Below are positions 36,355-46,678 of a DNA stretch of 64,000 nt, one piece after another. The notes beneath the pieces were generated by a model. That model searched no databases. It was not told the origin of the DNA and saw only the letters and a list, made by a program, of their open reading frames with translations. This DNA comes from CAWBVG01 sp963792175 (lineage in GTDB: Bacteria; Acidobacteriota; Vicinamibacteria; Vicinamibacterales; CAVVIG01): the NCBI GenBank assembly GCA_963792175.1, contig CAWBVG010000053.1, positions 1 to 64,000 on the forward strand, written 5' to 3'. A program made the position numbers and the translations under genes. Every line of letters starts with the position of its first letter. Position 1 is the first letter of the stretch.

Positions 36355-38604
36355 TCAGGCAGCAGAGCACCCGAGCGGCGGGATCGTGAGGCGCAGCGAG
36401 TGACTCGAACCCGTGCGCGGGCACCGGCTCCGCGGTGACGCTGCCACCGTTGCCGACGTTGCTGCCGCCGTACTCGGCGGCGTCGCTGTTCAGCAACTCG
36501 ACATAGGCGCCCGCATCGGGCACGCCAATCCGGTACTGCGCCCGCACGACCGGGGTGAAGTTGAACACCATCGCGACGTGGTCCGCGCGGTCGCGCGCGA
36601 AGCGGAGAATCGACACGACGCTGTTCTCGTTGTCGTTGCAGTCGATCCACCGGAATCCGGCCGGATCGTAATCGGCCTGATACAGCGCCGGCTCGGCGTG
36701 GTAGTGCCAGTTCAGCGCCTGCACGTAGCGGCGCAGCGACGCGTGGCCCGGATCGTCGAGCAAATGCCAGTCGAGGCTCCGATCGTGGTTCCATTCGTGC
36801 CGCTGCCCGAACTCGTTGCCCATGAACAGCAGCTTCTTGCCCGGGTGGCCGTACATGAAGCCGTAGAGCACGCGCAGCGACGCGAGCTTCTGCCAGGCGT
36901 CGCCGGGCATCTTGTCGAACATCGGTCCCTTGCCGTGCACCACTTCGTCATGCGAGAACGGCAGGATGAAGTTCTCGGTGTGCATGTAGAGCGCGGTAAA
37001 GGTGACGAGGTTGTGGTGCCAGCGCCGGTGGATCGGATCCTCGTGGATGTACTGGAGGATGTCGTGCATCCATCCCATGTTCCACTTGAAGGTGAACCCG
37101 AGGCCGCCGAGATACACGGGCCGCGTCACCCCGGGAAACGCCGTCGATTCTTCGGCCGCCGTCATGGTCCCGGGATGTTCGCCGTGCGTCAGGCGGTTCA
37201 GCGTCTGGAGAAACGCGATGGCGTCGAGGTTCTCGCGGCCGCCGAACGCGTTCGCCACCCATTGTCCCGGCTGGCGCGAGTAATCGAGATACAGCATCGA
37301 CGCGACCGCATCGACGCGCAGGCCGTCGACGTGGTACTCCTCGAGCCAGAACAGCGCGTTCGACAGCAGGAAGTTGCGGACCTCGTGGCGCGCGTAGTTG
37401 AAGATCAGCGTGCCCCAGTCCTGGTGCTCGCCCTGCCGCGGATCCTCGTGCTCGTAGAGCGCGGTGCCGTCGAACGTCGCGAGGCCGTGCGCGTCCTTGG
37501 GAAAGTGGCCGGGGACCCAGTCGAGGATGACGCCGAGTCCCGCCTGATGGCAGGCGTCGACCAGCAGCTTGAAATCCTCGGGCGGGCCGAACCGGCTGGT
37601 CGGCGCGAAGAACCCCAGCACCTGATAGCCCCACGATCCCGAAAAGGGATGCTCCATCACCGGCAGCAGCTCGATGTGGGTGAAGCCCATGTCCTTCACG
37701 TACGGCACCAGCCGGTGCGCCATCTCGCGATAGGTCAGGAACCGGTTGCCCTCCTCGGGCACGCGCGCCCACGAGCCGAGATGGACTTCGTAGACCGACA
37801 TCGGCTGCTCGAGCCACGCGCCGTGCGCCGGACGCCGCTCCATCCATGCCGCGTCGTGCCACGTGTAGCGTGAGATGTCGTGCACGATCGCCGCCGACTG
37901 CGGCGGCACCTCGAAGGCGACGCCGTACGGATCGGTCTTCTTGAGGATCGCGCCGCTTCTGGCGCGGATCTCGAACTTGTACTTTTCACCGTCGGCGAGA
38001 TTCGGAACGAAGATCTCCCAGATCCCGCCCGGCGACAGCAGCCGCATCGCGTGCACGCGTCCGTCCCACGCGTTGAAATCGCCGATCACGCTCACGCGAT
38101 CCGCATTGGGGGCCCAGACCGCGAAGTGCACGCCGGCGGTCGTGCCGACCGTCGTCCGATGCGCGCCGAGCTTTTCGAACGCGCGGTGATGCGTCCCTTC
38201 GCCCAGCAGATGCAGATCGAAGTCGGTGAGCACGCGGCCGTAGCGGTACGGGTCGTCTATCTCGACAACGTGTTCGCCTGGGTACGTGATGCGGAGCCGA
38301 TAGTCAGGAAAGCCACGCGACCCCTGCGGCCCATCCTGCCCCTCCAGCGCCCTTCCTGCCCACCCCGCGCATCCCGCCCAACCTGCGGCACGCGGACCTC
38401 GAAAATCCCCGCGGCATCGCGCTTCGCCATCGGCAAGCGCTCGCCGGTCGCCACCAGGCGCAACTCGATGGCGCGCGCCGAAGGCTGAAACACTCGAACG
38501 AGATCGCCGTGCGGACCGAGGACGGCGAACGGATCGCGATTGAATCCGCCGACGAGCGCGGCAAGAGCCGGCTCGAGCGCGCGGGCCTGCTCAGTAGGGG
38601 TCAC
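36355..38604 (-). CDS. glgB: 1,4-alpha-glucan branching enzyme
   Basis: About 740 residues from GTG 38604. The N-terminal N1/CBM48 region, GH13 catalytic barrel and C-terminal beta domain are all present. Catalytic motifs: DGLRVDAVASMLYLDY (nucleophile Asp), TAAEESTAFPGVTRP (acid/base Glu) and FILPFSHDEVVHGK (His-Asp). A low-complexity CCTGCC-rich segment (about 38310-38390) interrupts the N-terminal domain with a shift; the protein resumes at DYRLRITYPGEHVVEIDD. Near 36402 another shift leads to the true C-terminus LRLTIPPLGCSAA, ending at 36355. Makes alpha-1,6 branches in glycogen. Confidence 0.93.
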
Positions 38605-38694
38605 GACCCAGATCTTATCGGCATTCGTGGCGGGAGAGGCCGGGATGGTCGGGACAGGCGGGTGGGCGGCCTTTCCTGCCCTCTCCTGCCTCCG

Positions 38695-39351
38695 CTACTT
38701 CTCGATCGTCGCCTTCTTGATGTAGTCCAGCTTCGGAAACTCCTTCACGAGGTAGGCATTTCCCTGCGTCTGCAGCTTCGCCTGCTCCGGGCCGCTGCCG
38801 CTCGGCGCGCCCTCGCCGTAGCCGCTGTACAGCTTGTCGACGACGTCCATGCCTGGGCCGCGACCTCGCCGAACGGCGCGAATCCCTGCTTGTCGAGCGA
38901 CGCGTTGTCGTCGCAGAAGTTGATGAAGAACTGCGTCGATCGCGAATTGGGCGCCCGCGTTTTCGCGAACGTCACGAATCCGCGCTTGTTGCTTTCCTTG
39001 ACCGGATCGTCCTGCAATCGTCGCATCGCGCCAGGCCGACTGGATCGCCGGGTCGCCGTTGATCCCGACCTGCGCCATGAAGCCATCGATCACGCGGAAG
39101 AACCGGCAGTCGTCGTAAAACCCGCCTCGCACCAGGTTGTAGAACCGATCGGCGCCGAGCGGCGCCCACGCGCGGTGGACCGTCACGACGAACGTCCCCT
39201 TGCTGGTCTCGAACTTCGCCTTGAACGTGTCGGGCGCCTTCTCGGTGAACGTGGCCGGGTTCTTCAGCTTCGATTCGAGATCGACCGCCCCCTGAGCGGA
39301 CAACGCCAGGGGGACGGCCACCGACACGAACGCCGCCAGCAGGCGCGTCAT
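38695..39351 (-). CDS. Secreted cyclophilin-type peptidyl-prolyl isomerase (1 of 3)
   Basis: Signal peptide (LLAAFVSVAVPLALSAQG), then a cyclophilin domain beginning KFETSKGTFVVTVHRAWAPL and GADRFYNLVRGGFYDDCRFF with RVIDGFMAQVGINGDP. The centre is out of frame between about 39020 and 38850, where another frame supplies KESNKRGFVTFAKTRAPNSR, STQFFINFCDDNASL and KQGFAPFGEV. It then returns for MDVVDKLYSGYGEGAPSGSG. This subtype, with the GYGEGAPSG motif, is typical of periplasmic cyclophilins. It precedes a second cyclophilin gene by 33 nt. Confidence 0.87.
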   Translation of the reverse strand: MTRLLAAFVSVAVPLALSAQGAVDLESKLKNPATFTEKAPDTFKAKFETSKGTFVVTVHRAWAPLGADRFYNLVRGGFYDDCRFFRVIDGFMAQVGINGDPAIQSAWRDATIAGRSGQGKQQARIRDVRENAGAQFAIDAVLHQLLRRQRVARQAGIRAVRRGRGPGMDVVDKLYSGYGEGAPSGSGPEQAKLQTQGNAYLVKEFPKLDYIKKATIEK

Positions 39352-39384
39352 GTGATCTCCTGGTCTTCCCTGTCTCGCCGGCCG

Positions 39385-39978
39385 CTACTTCCGCTCGATC
39401 TTGACCGACATCGTGATCGGCTTGACCGGCTTGTCGCCCGGCTTGGTGGTCTTGGTGTTGCCGATCTTCTCGATGACATCCATCCCTTCGGTGACTTCAC
39501 CGAAGACCGTGTGCTTGCCCGTCAAGTGGTTCTGCGGCGCGAGCGTGATGAAGAACTGGCCGCCGTTGGTGTTGGGCCCGCGTTCGCCATGGCGAGGATG
39601 CCGGCTTTGTCGATCTTCTTGCCGGATCCGAATTCGTCGGCAAAGTTATAACCCGGCCCGCCGGTTCCGGTGCCCAGCGGATCGCCGCCCTGAATCATGA
39701 AGCCGGCAATCACGCGATGGAACGATCAGACCGTTGTAGTACGGCTTCTTCACCTTCTCGTTGGTTTTCGGATCGGTCCATTCCTTGGTGCCCTCGGCGA
39801 GGCCGATGAAGTTCGCCACCGTCTTCGGCGCGTCCTTCTCGAACAGCCGCACCGTGAAATTCCCCTCACTGGTCGTGAACACGGCGTATGGCGTCTTCTT
39901 CGCCGCGTCCTGACCGGCGACAATCATCGTCGATGACATCAGCACGCCCGCAGCCATCACGATCAACAGATTTCTCAT
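39385..39978 (-). CDS. Secreted cyclophilin-type peptidyl-prolyl isomerase (2 of 3)
   Basis: Start ATG 39978 behind AGGAG, giving a signal peptide (LLIVMAAGVLMSSTMIVAGQ). The domain reads YAVFTTSEGNFTVRLFEKDA, PKTVANFIGLAEGTKEWTDP, then after a shift near 39722 AGFMIQGGDPLGTGTGGPGY and MANAGP, then after a second shift at about 39575 (CCC for CCCC) NTNGGQFFITLAP and HTVFGEVTEGMDV, ending at the TAG of 39385-39387. The active-site Arg and the QFFIT and FGEV motifs are kept. Likely assists folding in the periplasm. Confidence 0.88.
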
Positions 39979-40026
39979 AGTGTCTCCTTCAAGTGCGAAT
40001 CGCGTTCTCATAATACCTGTTCGCCG

Positions 40027-40949
40027 TCAGACGTATAACGTCCCCTCGCCAGCCAGCACGGCTTCGCCGCCCACGCGGACGCTCGTGATGTCGCCGCCTT
40101 TCTGCAGTCCGACGGCGATGTGCACGTGGCTGGGACGTCCCATTTTCACGCCCTGCAGGCTCAGCATGGCGCCCGCCTTCGCCGGCGGCACGACCTTGTG
40201 GCGCACGAGATAACAGCCGAGCGGGCCGCTCGCGATACCAGTGGCCGGATCTTCCGCGACGCCGATGCTCGGGCGCGAACATGCGGCTGTAGACGGTCGC
40301 GCGATCGCTCCCGCGCTCGGCGGAAAACAGGAAGACACCGTGCGCGCCGCTTTTCGACGACTCGCAGCAGCGTCGTCGAGCGCGCCGCGGTTGATCGTCG
40401 CGTTATCGACGGCGGCCCGCGACGTGAGCAGGGACGAACAGAAACGGCACGCCGCACGACACCACCTGCACCGGCAAGCCGGTGCCCGCCACCGCCGGCG
40501 CCGACAGCGAGAGCGCCGCCGCCGCGGCAGCCGGGTTCGCCAGCGGCTGGCCGAACACCGGTTTCGCCTGGCTCATCCAGGCAAAGCTCAACTCGTCGCC
40601 CTTCCAGGTCAGCGTCACCGGCACCGGACCGATGCCGCAGCCGAACACGAACCGCTCGCGGCCGCGATCGATGACGCCGGTGCGCGCGAGCGCAAACGTG
40701 CTGCCGATCGTCGGGTGGCCGGCCGTCGGCAGCTCATCGCCTGGCGTGAAAATCCGCATCCGCACGTCGGTGCCCGGCCTTCTCCGGCGGCAGCATGAAT
40801 GTCGTCTCGGAGAAATTCATTTCCTTGGCGATCGCCTGCATGGTCTCGCCGGACAGTCCGCGGCCGTCGAGAACGACCGCGAGCTGATTGCCGCCGAAGA
40901 GGTGGTCGGTGAAGACGTCGTAGTGAAGGTAGCGGTATGATCGCGTCAT
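40027..40949 (-). CDS. PhzF-family isomerase, several frameshifts
   Basis: About 300 residues from ATG 40949. Family motifs are DVFTDHLFGGNQLAVVLDGR, AIAKEMNFSETTFMLPPEKA (catalytic Glu in NFSETTF), ELPTAGHPTIGSTFAL and GVAEDPATGIASGPLGCYLV. Shifts occur at about 40774 (GGG for GG), 40425, 40355 and 40275. The family includes the phenazine isomerase PhzF and many enzymes of unknown substrate; no phenazine genes are nearby. The start codon overlaps that of the divergent cyclophilin in CATG. Confidence 0.86.
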
Positions 40950-40966
40950 GCTGTATGCGCATTTTA
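40936..40966. promoter_or_regulatory. Overlapping divergent promoters of phzF-like and cyclophilin genes
   Basis: On the plus strand TATGAT (40936-40941) ends 6 nt before the cyclophilin ATG at 40948. On the minus strand TAAAAT (40966-40961) ends 11 nt before the PhzF ATG at 40949. Each -10 lies inside or next to the other gene, neither gene has a ribosome site, and -35 elements are not obvious. Leaderless or very short leaders are implied. Confidence 0.5.
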
Positions 40967-41463
40967 CGACGAGCGAGGGCAAGTTCACGATCCAGCTGTT
41001 CGATCAGGACGCGCCGAAGACGGTGGAGAACTTCGTCGGCCTGGCCGACCGGCGCCAAGGAATGGACCGATCCCCGCACCGGCCGCAAGAGCACGGCGCC
41101 GTACTACAACGGCACGGTGTTCCATCGCGTCATCGACGGCTTCATGATCCAGGGCGGCGATCCGCTCGGCCAGGGGACGGGCGGACCGGGCTACAAGTTC
41201 GCCGACGAATTCCACCCGAAGCGCCGTCACGACAAGGCGGGTGTGCTGTCGATGGCCAATTCCGGTCCGAACACCAACGGCGGCCAGTTCTTCATCACGC
41301 TGGCGCCGACGCCGTGGCTCGACAACAAGCACAGCGTGTTCGGCGAGGTGATCGAGGGGATGGACGTGGTGAAGAAGATCGGCGGCATCGCCGACGAGCG
41401 AAGCCGGGCGATCGCCCGGTCAAGCCGATCACCATCGAAAGCGTCACTATCGAGACAAAGTGA
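40948..41463 (+). CDS. Cytoplasmic cyclophilin-type peptidyl-prolyl isomerase (3 of 3)
   Basis: About 171 residues from ATG 40948 with no signal peptide: MLYAHFTTSEGKFTIQLFDQ, PKTVENFVGLA, then after a shift near 41045 FHRVIDGFMIQGGDPLGQGT, GVLSMANSGPNTNGGQFFIT and NKHSVFGEVIEGMDVVKKIG, then after a shift near 41398 KPGDRPVKPITIESVTIETK. Catalytic Arg (FHRVI), QFFIT and FGEV are all present. It is very similar to the second secreted copy, suggesting an old duplication. Confidence 0.9.
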   Translation: MLYAHFTTSEGKFTIQLFDQDAPKTVENFVGLADRRQGMDRSPHRPQEHGAVLQRHGVPSRHRRLHDPGRRSARPGDGRTGLQVRRRIPPEAPSRQGGCAVDGQFRSEHQRRPVLHHAGADAVARQQAQRVRRGDRGDGRGEEDRRHRRRAKPGDRPVKPITIESVTIETK

Positions 41464-41563
41464 AAAGTTAGAAGTTAAAGTCAAAGGTCAGAGTCGAAAG
41501 TTCGAAGCGCTTTGCAACTTTCTGACTTTAACTTTTAACTTCTAACTTTTAACTTTTAACTTT
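41464..41563. repeat. AT-rich heptad-periodic hairpin between convergent genes
   Basis: The right side is a 7-nt tandem (CTTTTAA CTTCTAA CTTTTAA CTTTTAA). The left side carries its complement (AAAAGTTAGAAGTTAAA). The arms pair over about 17 nt, with one heptamer more on the right. It is strikingly AT-rich against its surroundings and separates the convergent cyclophilin and ankyrin genes. Confidence 0.7.
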
Positions 41564-42240
41564 CTAAGCGCCGTGGCGCCGGAGAAACGCCGCCGTCTCG
41601 CGGTGATTTTTCTCCTGCGCCAACGACAGCGCCGTGCGCCCCTCGCCGTTGCCCGGCGGCGACGTCCGCGCCCTGCGCGACCAGCGCCTTGATGGCGTCG
41701 ATGTTGTTGTTGGCCGCCGCGAGATGCAGCGGCCGCCAGCCCGCGGCGTCGGTGGCATTGACGTCGCCGCCGCGCCCGATCAGCAGACCCGCCACCATCT
41801 TGTGGTTGCCGGCGAGCGCCGCGTGCAGCGGCGTGTTGCCGTTGTTGTTCCGCGAACGCGCGGCCACGTCGGCGTCGTGGGCGAGCAGCAACTCCGCAAT
41901 CCTCGGTATGTCCGAAGAACGCCGCCAGGTGCAGCGGCGTCCAGCCGTCGGCGCTGAAGCTGTTGACCGCCGCCGGATCGGACGCGAGCAATCGCTCCAC
42001 GCGCTCCATTTCGCCGGCGGCGCACGCCTCGAACACGCTCATCGTGACGCCGCGCGCGACCAGCAGATTCACTATTTCCTTCTGGCGATGATAGACAGCG
42101 GTTAGGATGGCGCTTTCGCCGGTACGGCTGTGCGCATCGATGAGCGTCGGGTCTGCCGACACCATCGCTTTCACGCGCTCAAACTCACCGGCTTTGATCG
42201 CATCAATGAAGGCGGCGCTACTGGAAGTGGCTTCCGGCAT
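41564..42240 (-). CDS. Ankyrin-repeat protein, frame broken twice
   Basis: About 225 residues from ATG 42240. Five to six ankyrin units are readable across three frames: AFIDAIKAGEFERVKAMVSA, GESAILTAVYHRQKEIVNLL, GWTPLHLAAFFGHTE, then after a shift near 41900 NGNTPLHAALAGNHKMVAGL and GWRPLHLAAANNNIDAIKAL, then after a shift near 41655 GRTALSLAQEKNHRETAAFL. No signal peptide or other domain. It is a protein-protein interaction module of unknown partner. Confidence 0.85.
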
Positions 42241-44693
42241 ACCCCGATTCTATCGCGCGGCCCTCATCGTCGCGCTCCTCGGCCACGCGGTCCCGGCCCG
42301 CGCGCAGGACCCGACGCCGCCACCGCCGATGTCCCAGGAGCGGCCACCGCTCGGCGCCTCGATCACCGTCGGCGCGCTCGGCGAGCTGCCGTCGAGCGCC
42401 AATCTCTTCTCGCTGCTGGACACGGTGGTTCCCGACGTCATCGCCGACCGCATCGACACCGGCGGGCTGAGCGCCGGCGCCGCCGCCCGCGTCGGCGCCC
42501 ACGGCAGCACCTGGACGCAGACGTTCTTTCGCGTCGGCGACGCCGACATCACCAGCCCCACCGGCACCGGCGCGCCGTTGCTCATCCCCGGCGTCAAACA
42601 ATGGGATCGCGTCGATGTCGCGACCGGCCTGATGCCGATCGACCTCAACGCGCCGGGGATGGCGGTGTCGCTGGTGCCCCGCGATCCGCGCCGGACGTCG
42701 TTCCGCTCGATCGAGTTCCTGGGTTCGCCGCCGCTGTTGAACGCGGATCGGGCGCAGGGCGCGCAGCCGGCGATCACCCAGTTGAATTCGTGGGCGCACA
42801 CCGACCTGTTTCTCAGCGGCACGCTGTCGCCGCAGCGGCTCAGCGGGCTGCTGTCGGCGTCGTGGACCCGTTCGTCGCGGTTCGAGCGAGGACGCCCGAC
42901 CGTGATCGACGGCAATCTCTCGTCGGCGTTTCTCAACATCGTCAGCACGCCCACCTCCACCGATCTGATCCGTCTCATCGGATGGGGTCAGCGGGCCCGC
43001 GACGCCGCGCCGCACCACATCGCCTTCGATCAGCCGAGCGCCGGCGAGCAGGACACCGGCGTCCATGCGCAGGCGTCGTGGCAGCATCGCGCGTCGGACG
43101 CCAACGTCGGCGTGCGCACGTTTGCGAGCTACACGCTCGGCCGGCGCGCCACCGACCTCGTCGCGCCCCGGGTCATCGTCGTCGAGCGGCTCAGCGAGGG
43201 ACCGATCCCCGAGCTGCTCGCACCGGGCATCGGCACCGATCGAGTCTGGATGGTCGGCGCGCGTGTCGACGCAACGGGCGGCAACGCCACGGAAGCCGCC
43301 AGGCACCGGTTCCTCGCGGGGGTCGATCTCACCGGCGCGTCCGCGACCGCGCAATCGACGTTTTCCGGTCGCGTCGGCGAGCTGATCAACGGCGCGCCGG
43401 CACGCGTCTGGGACTTCATCGATCCGCCGGAGCTTTCTGACTGGCGCTCGTCGACGTTGTCGCTGTTCGCCGGGGATTCAATCGCCATCGCGCCTGGCGT
43501 CACGATCAACGGCGGGCTGCGCTTCGAACGCATCACCGGATCGGCGGCGCCCGGCACCACCGCGATCAACTGGCAGACCATCCTGCCGCAGGCCGGCGTG
43601 CATTGGACCGTCACCAAGTTCTGGCAGCTCTCGACCTTCGCCGAATACGGCCGCTACGGTCATCGTCTGCCGCTTCGCGATCTCGCCGTACGGCGATCCC
43701 ACCGCGCCGACGGCGTCGATGTACCGGTGGAATGCGACGACGGCGGGGCCGCCGCAGGCGAATGCGATGGGACCGCTGGTGCAGCGTTGGGGACCCGGCA
43801 GCGGCGGCGTCGCCGGATTCTCGACGATCGATCCGGCGTTGAAGCGCCCGGTGATGGAGGAAGCGGTTCTGGGCTTCGAGGCGCGGCCGCATCCGTCGTC
43901 GTTCGTGCGGCTCGCCGCGATCGGGCGCCGCGAATCGAACCTGATCGGCGTCGTCGACGTCGGTGTCCCCGAATCGACCTATACGACGATCGGCGTGCCC
44001 GACATGGGCGTTGACGTGATCGGCGCCCAGGACGATCAGATCCTGCTCTTCTACAACCGTGCGCCGTCGACGTTCGGCGCCGATCGGTACCTGCTGACCA
44101 ACCCCGCGGATGACGAGGCGACGTTCGTGGGCGCGGAAATGATCGGCCAGGTGCGCGCCAACCGGTTCTACTTCATCGCGGGCGTGACCGCGGGCCGCTC
44201 CGAGGGGCTGTCCGCCAATCGGGGATTCGGCGCGATCGAGAACGACGCCGCGGTCCTCGGCGAGGTGTACATCAATCCCAACGCGCGCGGCCACGCGCAG
44301 GGCCGCGTCTTCACCGAGCGCGGCTACACGATCAAGACCGCGATGTCGTACCAGTTTCCGCACGACACGACATTCGGACTGATCGGACGCTACCAGGATG
44401 GGCAGCATTTCGCACGACTGGTCCTCCTGCCCGGCCTGAACCAGGGGATCGAAGCCGTGCGCGCCTTCCGCAACGGCCGGACGCGGTTCACGTTTTCGAT
44501 GACCGTCGACGCGCGTTTGCAGAAAGGCTTCGGCTTCGGCAGCCACCGGCTGACCGCGATCCTGGACGCCTACAACCTGTTCAACCAGGCGCTCGAAGTC
44601 GAGGAGTTCTCCGTCACCGGCGCGACGTCGAGACTCACGTCCGCCGTCCAGCCGCCGCGGGTGATCCAGCTCGGAATCCGAATCCCGTTCTGA
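42206..44693 (+). CDS. TonB-dependent-receptor-like outer-membrane protein
   Basis: About 829 residues. Start set at ATG 42206, which overlaps the divergent ankyrin start by 35 nt; GTG 42227 is an alternative. A signal peptide (AALIVALLGHAVPARAQ) is followed by a plug-like region (ITVGALGELPSSANLFSLLD, FFRVGDADITSPTGTGAPLL, DLNAPGMAVSLVPRDPRRTS) and a large barrel ending in VIQLGIRIPF with a terminal Phe. The frame shifts near 43690 in the barrel. No TonB box or carboxypeptidase-like domain is visible, so energy coupling is unproven. Substrate unknown. Confidence 0.75.
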
Positions 44694-44903
44694 GCTCTGC
44701 GTGTTCACTTAATGCTCGAAATCAGATCGCAGGTGTCTCTAAACGGCACACACGTCCGATGGTTCGTGAGACACACCTGTTCCAGCCAGCCCTTTATTTC
44801 CAATCACATATGCTCCTCCACCAGCGGTCGCTCCTGCGGCCGTGTCTTTGCTAAACGGGACACGTGCCCTGGAGCCTCTCGCCAGTGTCCATGACCGACT
44901 CAA

Positions 44904-46649
44904 GTGCCCGTCGCGGCCGCGTTCATTCTCGGCGCCGCTCTCAGCCTGATTCCGATGGTGATCGCCGTCGTCCGCTGGCCGCCGATGAGCGGCGTCGTGG
45001 CGCTCCAGGAGCTCGCCGAGCGCACGGCGGCGCTACACGACTCCCAGGAGCGCTATCGCGCGATCGTCGATCGCGCGGAGGGTATCTTCCTGGCCGACGC
45101 CGCCACCAAGGAACTGATCGAGTGCAATGCGGCGCTGCGTGCGCTCCTCGGGTACAGCGCCGAGGAAACCGCGCGGCTCACGTTGTACGACTTCGACGCC
45201 GACACGCGCGACGGCGTCGATGCCGCCTTCCGCCAACTCACCGACGGCAAGCGGCCGCTGCAGCTCGACCGCCGCTACCGGCACAAAGACCAATCGCGCG
45301 TCGAGGTGACGCTCCACGCCAGCGTGTTCATGCAGGGAACGCGCGCGATCGTCTGTGGCGCGGTGCGCGACGTGACGGCGCTCCGCGACAGCGAGTCGCA
45401 GCTCCGGCAGGCGCAGAAGATGGAGGCGATCGGTCAGCTCGCCGGCGGGATCGCGCACGACTTCAACAATCTGCTGACCGGCATCCTCGGCTACGGCGAG
45501 CTCGTGCTCGAAACGCTCGGCACGGATCATCCGGCTGCCGCCGACGTCGCGGAGATGAACCGCGCCGGTCAGGCCGCGGCGGCGCTGACGCGTCAGCTGT
45601 TGACGTTCAGCCGGCGGCAGGTCGTGCAGCGCGAGGTGCTCGACATCAACGCCGTGCTCTCGAATGCGCAGAAAACGCTGCAGCGTGTCGTCGGCGATCA
45701 GATCGAGCTGGTGCTCGAGCTGGAGCCGGACCTGCGCGGCATCGAGGCCGACGCCGGACAACTCGAGCAGGTGATCGTCAACCTCGGCGCCAACGCGCGC
45801 GATGCGATGGAAAAAGGCGGCCGCCTGATCCTCGAGACCGCGCACGTCGATGTGCCGGCTGGCTCGGATGTCAGGCGCAATGCACTCGCATCCGGCAGCT
45901 ACATCATGTTGCGGGTCAGCGACAGCGGCTGCGGGATGAGCGCGGAAGTACAGGCGCACGCATTCGAACCGTTTTTCACGACGAAGGAGCCGGGCAAAGG
46001 CACCGGCCTGGGTCTGTCGACGGTGTACGGCATCGTGAAGCAGAGCGGCGGGACGATTCTGCTCGACAGCGTGCCCGGCACCGGCACGACGTTCCGCATC
46101 TTCCTGCCGGTGGTCGAGCGGCGCCTGCCGCGCGTCCGCCAGACCGACGCGAACGCGCATCTGTCGCGGCCGACCGAAACGATCCTGCTCGTCGAAGACG
46201 AAAAGGTCGTCCGCGGGCTGTCACGCAAGACGCTGCAGGCGGCCGGCTACGTGGTCCTCGAAGCCGCCAGTCCGCGCGAGGCGCTGCGCGTCGCGGAGCA
46301 GCACGAGGGCACCATCCACCTGATCGTCACCGACGTCGTGATGCCCGAGTTGAGCGGCCCGGCGCTCGTCCAACGCCTGACCGCGCGGCACACCGAAGCC
46401 AAAGTCCTCTTCATGTCCGGCTACACGGACGATGTGCTGGCGCCGCACCATTTCACGGATCGCAGCGCGGCGTTCCTGTCGAAGCCGTTCACGCCGGCGG
46501 TGCTCGTCAAGAAAGTGCGTGACGTGCTCGACGCGCCCGGCGAGCTCGTCAGCGCGACCGCGCCGGCGGCCGGCGGCCGCCCGCTCGACGATTCACTGAT
46601 CGCCGACAGAACGCAGCGTCTCAGTTGGGCTCGGAGCCGTCGCAGCTAG
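44904..46649 (+). CDS. Hybrid sensor histidine kinase with PAS and receiver domains
   Basis: 581 residues, intact from GTG 44904. One N-terminal hydrophobic segment (AAFILGAALSLIPMVIAVV), a PAS domain (about 45-165), then the HisKA region with the phospho-acceptor in GGIAHDFNNLLTGILGYGEL, N-box NLGANARDAMEKGG, G-box SDSGCGMSAEVQAHAFEPFF and KGTGLGLSTVYGIVKQSGG. A C-terminal receiver domain carries VEDEKVV, the acceptor Asp in HLIVTDVVMPELSGP and Lys in FLSKPFTP. The short N-terminus may be incomplete. No output regulator gene is adjacent. Confidence 0.9.
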   Translation: MPVAAAFILGAALSLIPMVIAVVRWPPMSGVVALQELAERTAALHDSQERYRAIVDRAEGIFLADAATKELIECNAALRALLGYSAEETARLTLYDFDADTRDGVDAAFRQLTDGKRPLQLDRRYRHKDQSRVEVTLHASVFMQGTRAIVCGAVRDVTALRDSESQLRQAQKMEAIGQLAGGIAHDFNNLLTGILGYGELVLETLGTDHPAAADVAEMNRAGQAAAALTRQLLTFSRRQVVQREVLDINAVLSNAQKTLQRVVGDQIELVLELEPDLRGIEADAGQLEQVIVNLGANARDAMEKGGRLILETAHVDVPAGSDVRRNALASGSYIMLRVSDSGCGMSAEVQAHAFEPFFTTKEPGKGTGLGLSTVYGIVKQSGGTILLDSVPGTGTTFRIFLPVVERRLPRVRQTDANAHLSRPTETILLVEDEKVVRGLSRKTLQAAGYVVLEAASPREALRVAEQHEGTIHLIVTDVVMPELSGPALVQRLTARHTEAKVLFMSGYTDDVLAPHHFTDRSAAFLSKPFTPAVLVKKVRDVLDAPGELVSATAPAAGGRPLDDSLIADRTQRLSWARSRRS

Positions 46650-46678
46650 CCCGCTAGCCCCCAGCCCCGATTGCGCTG

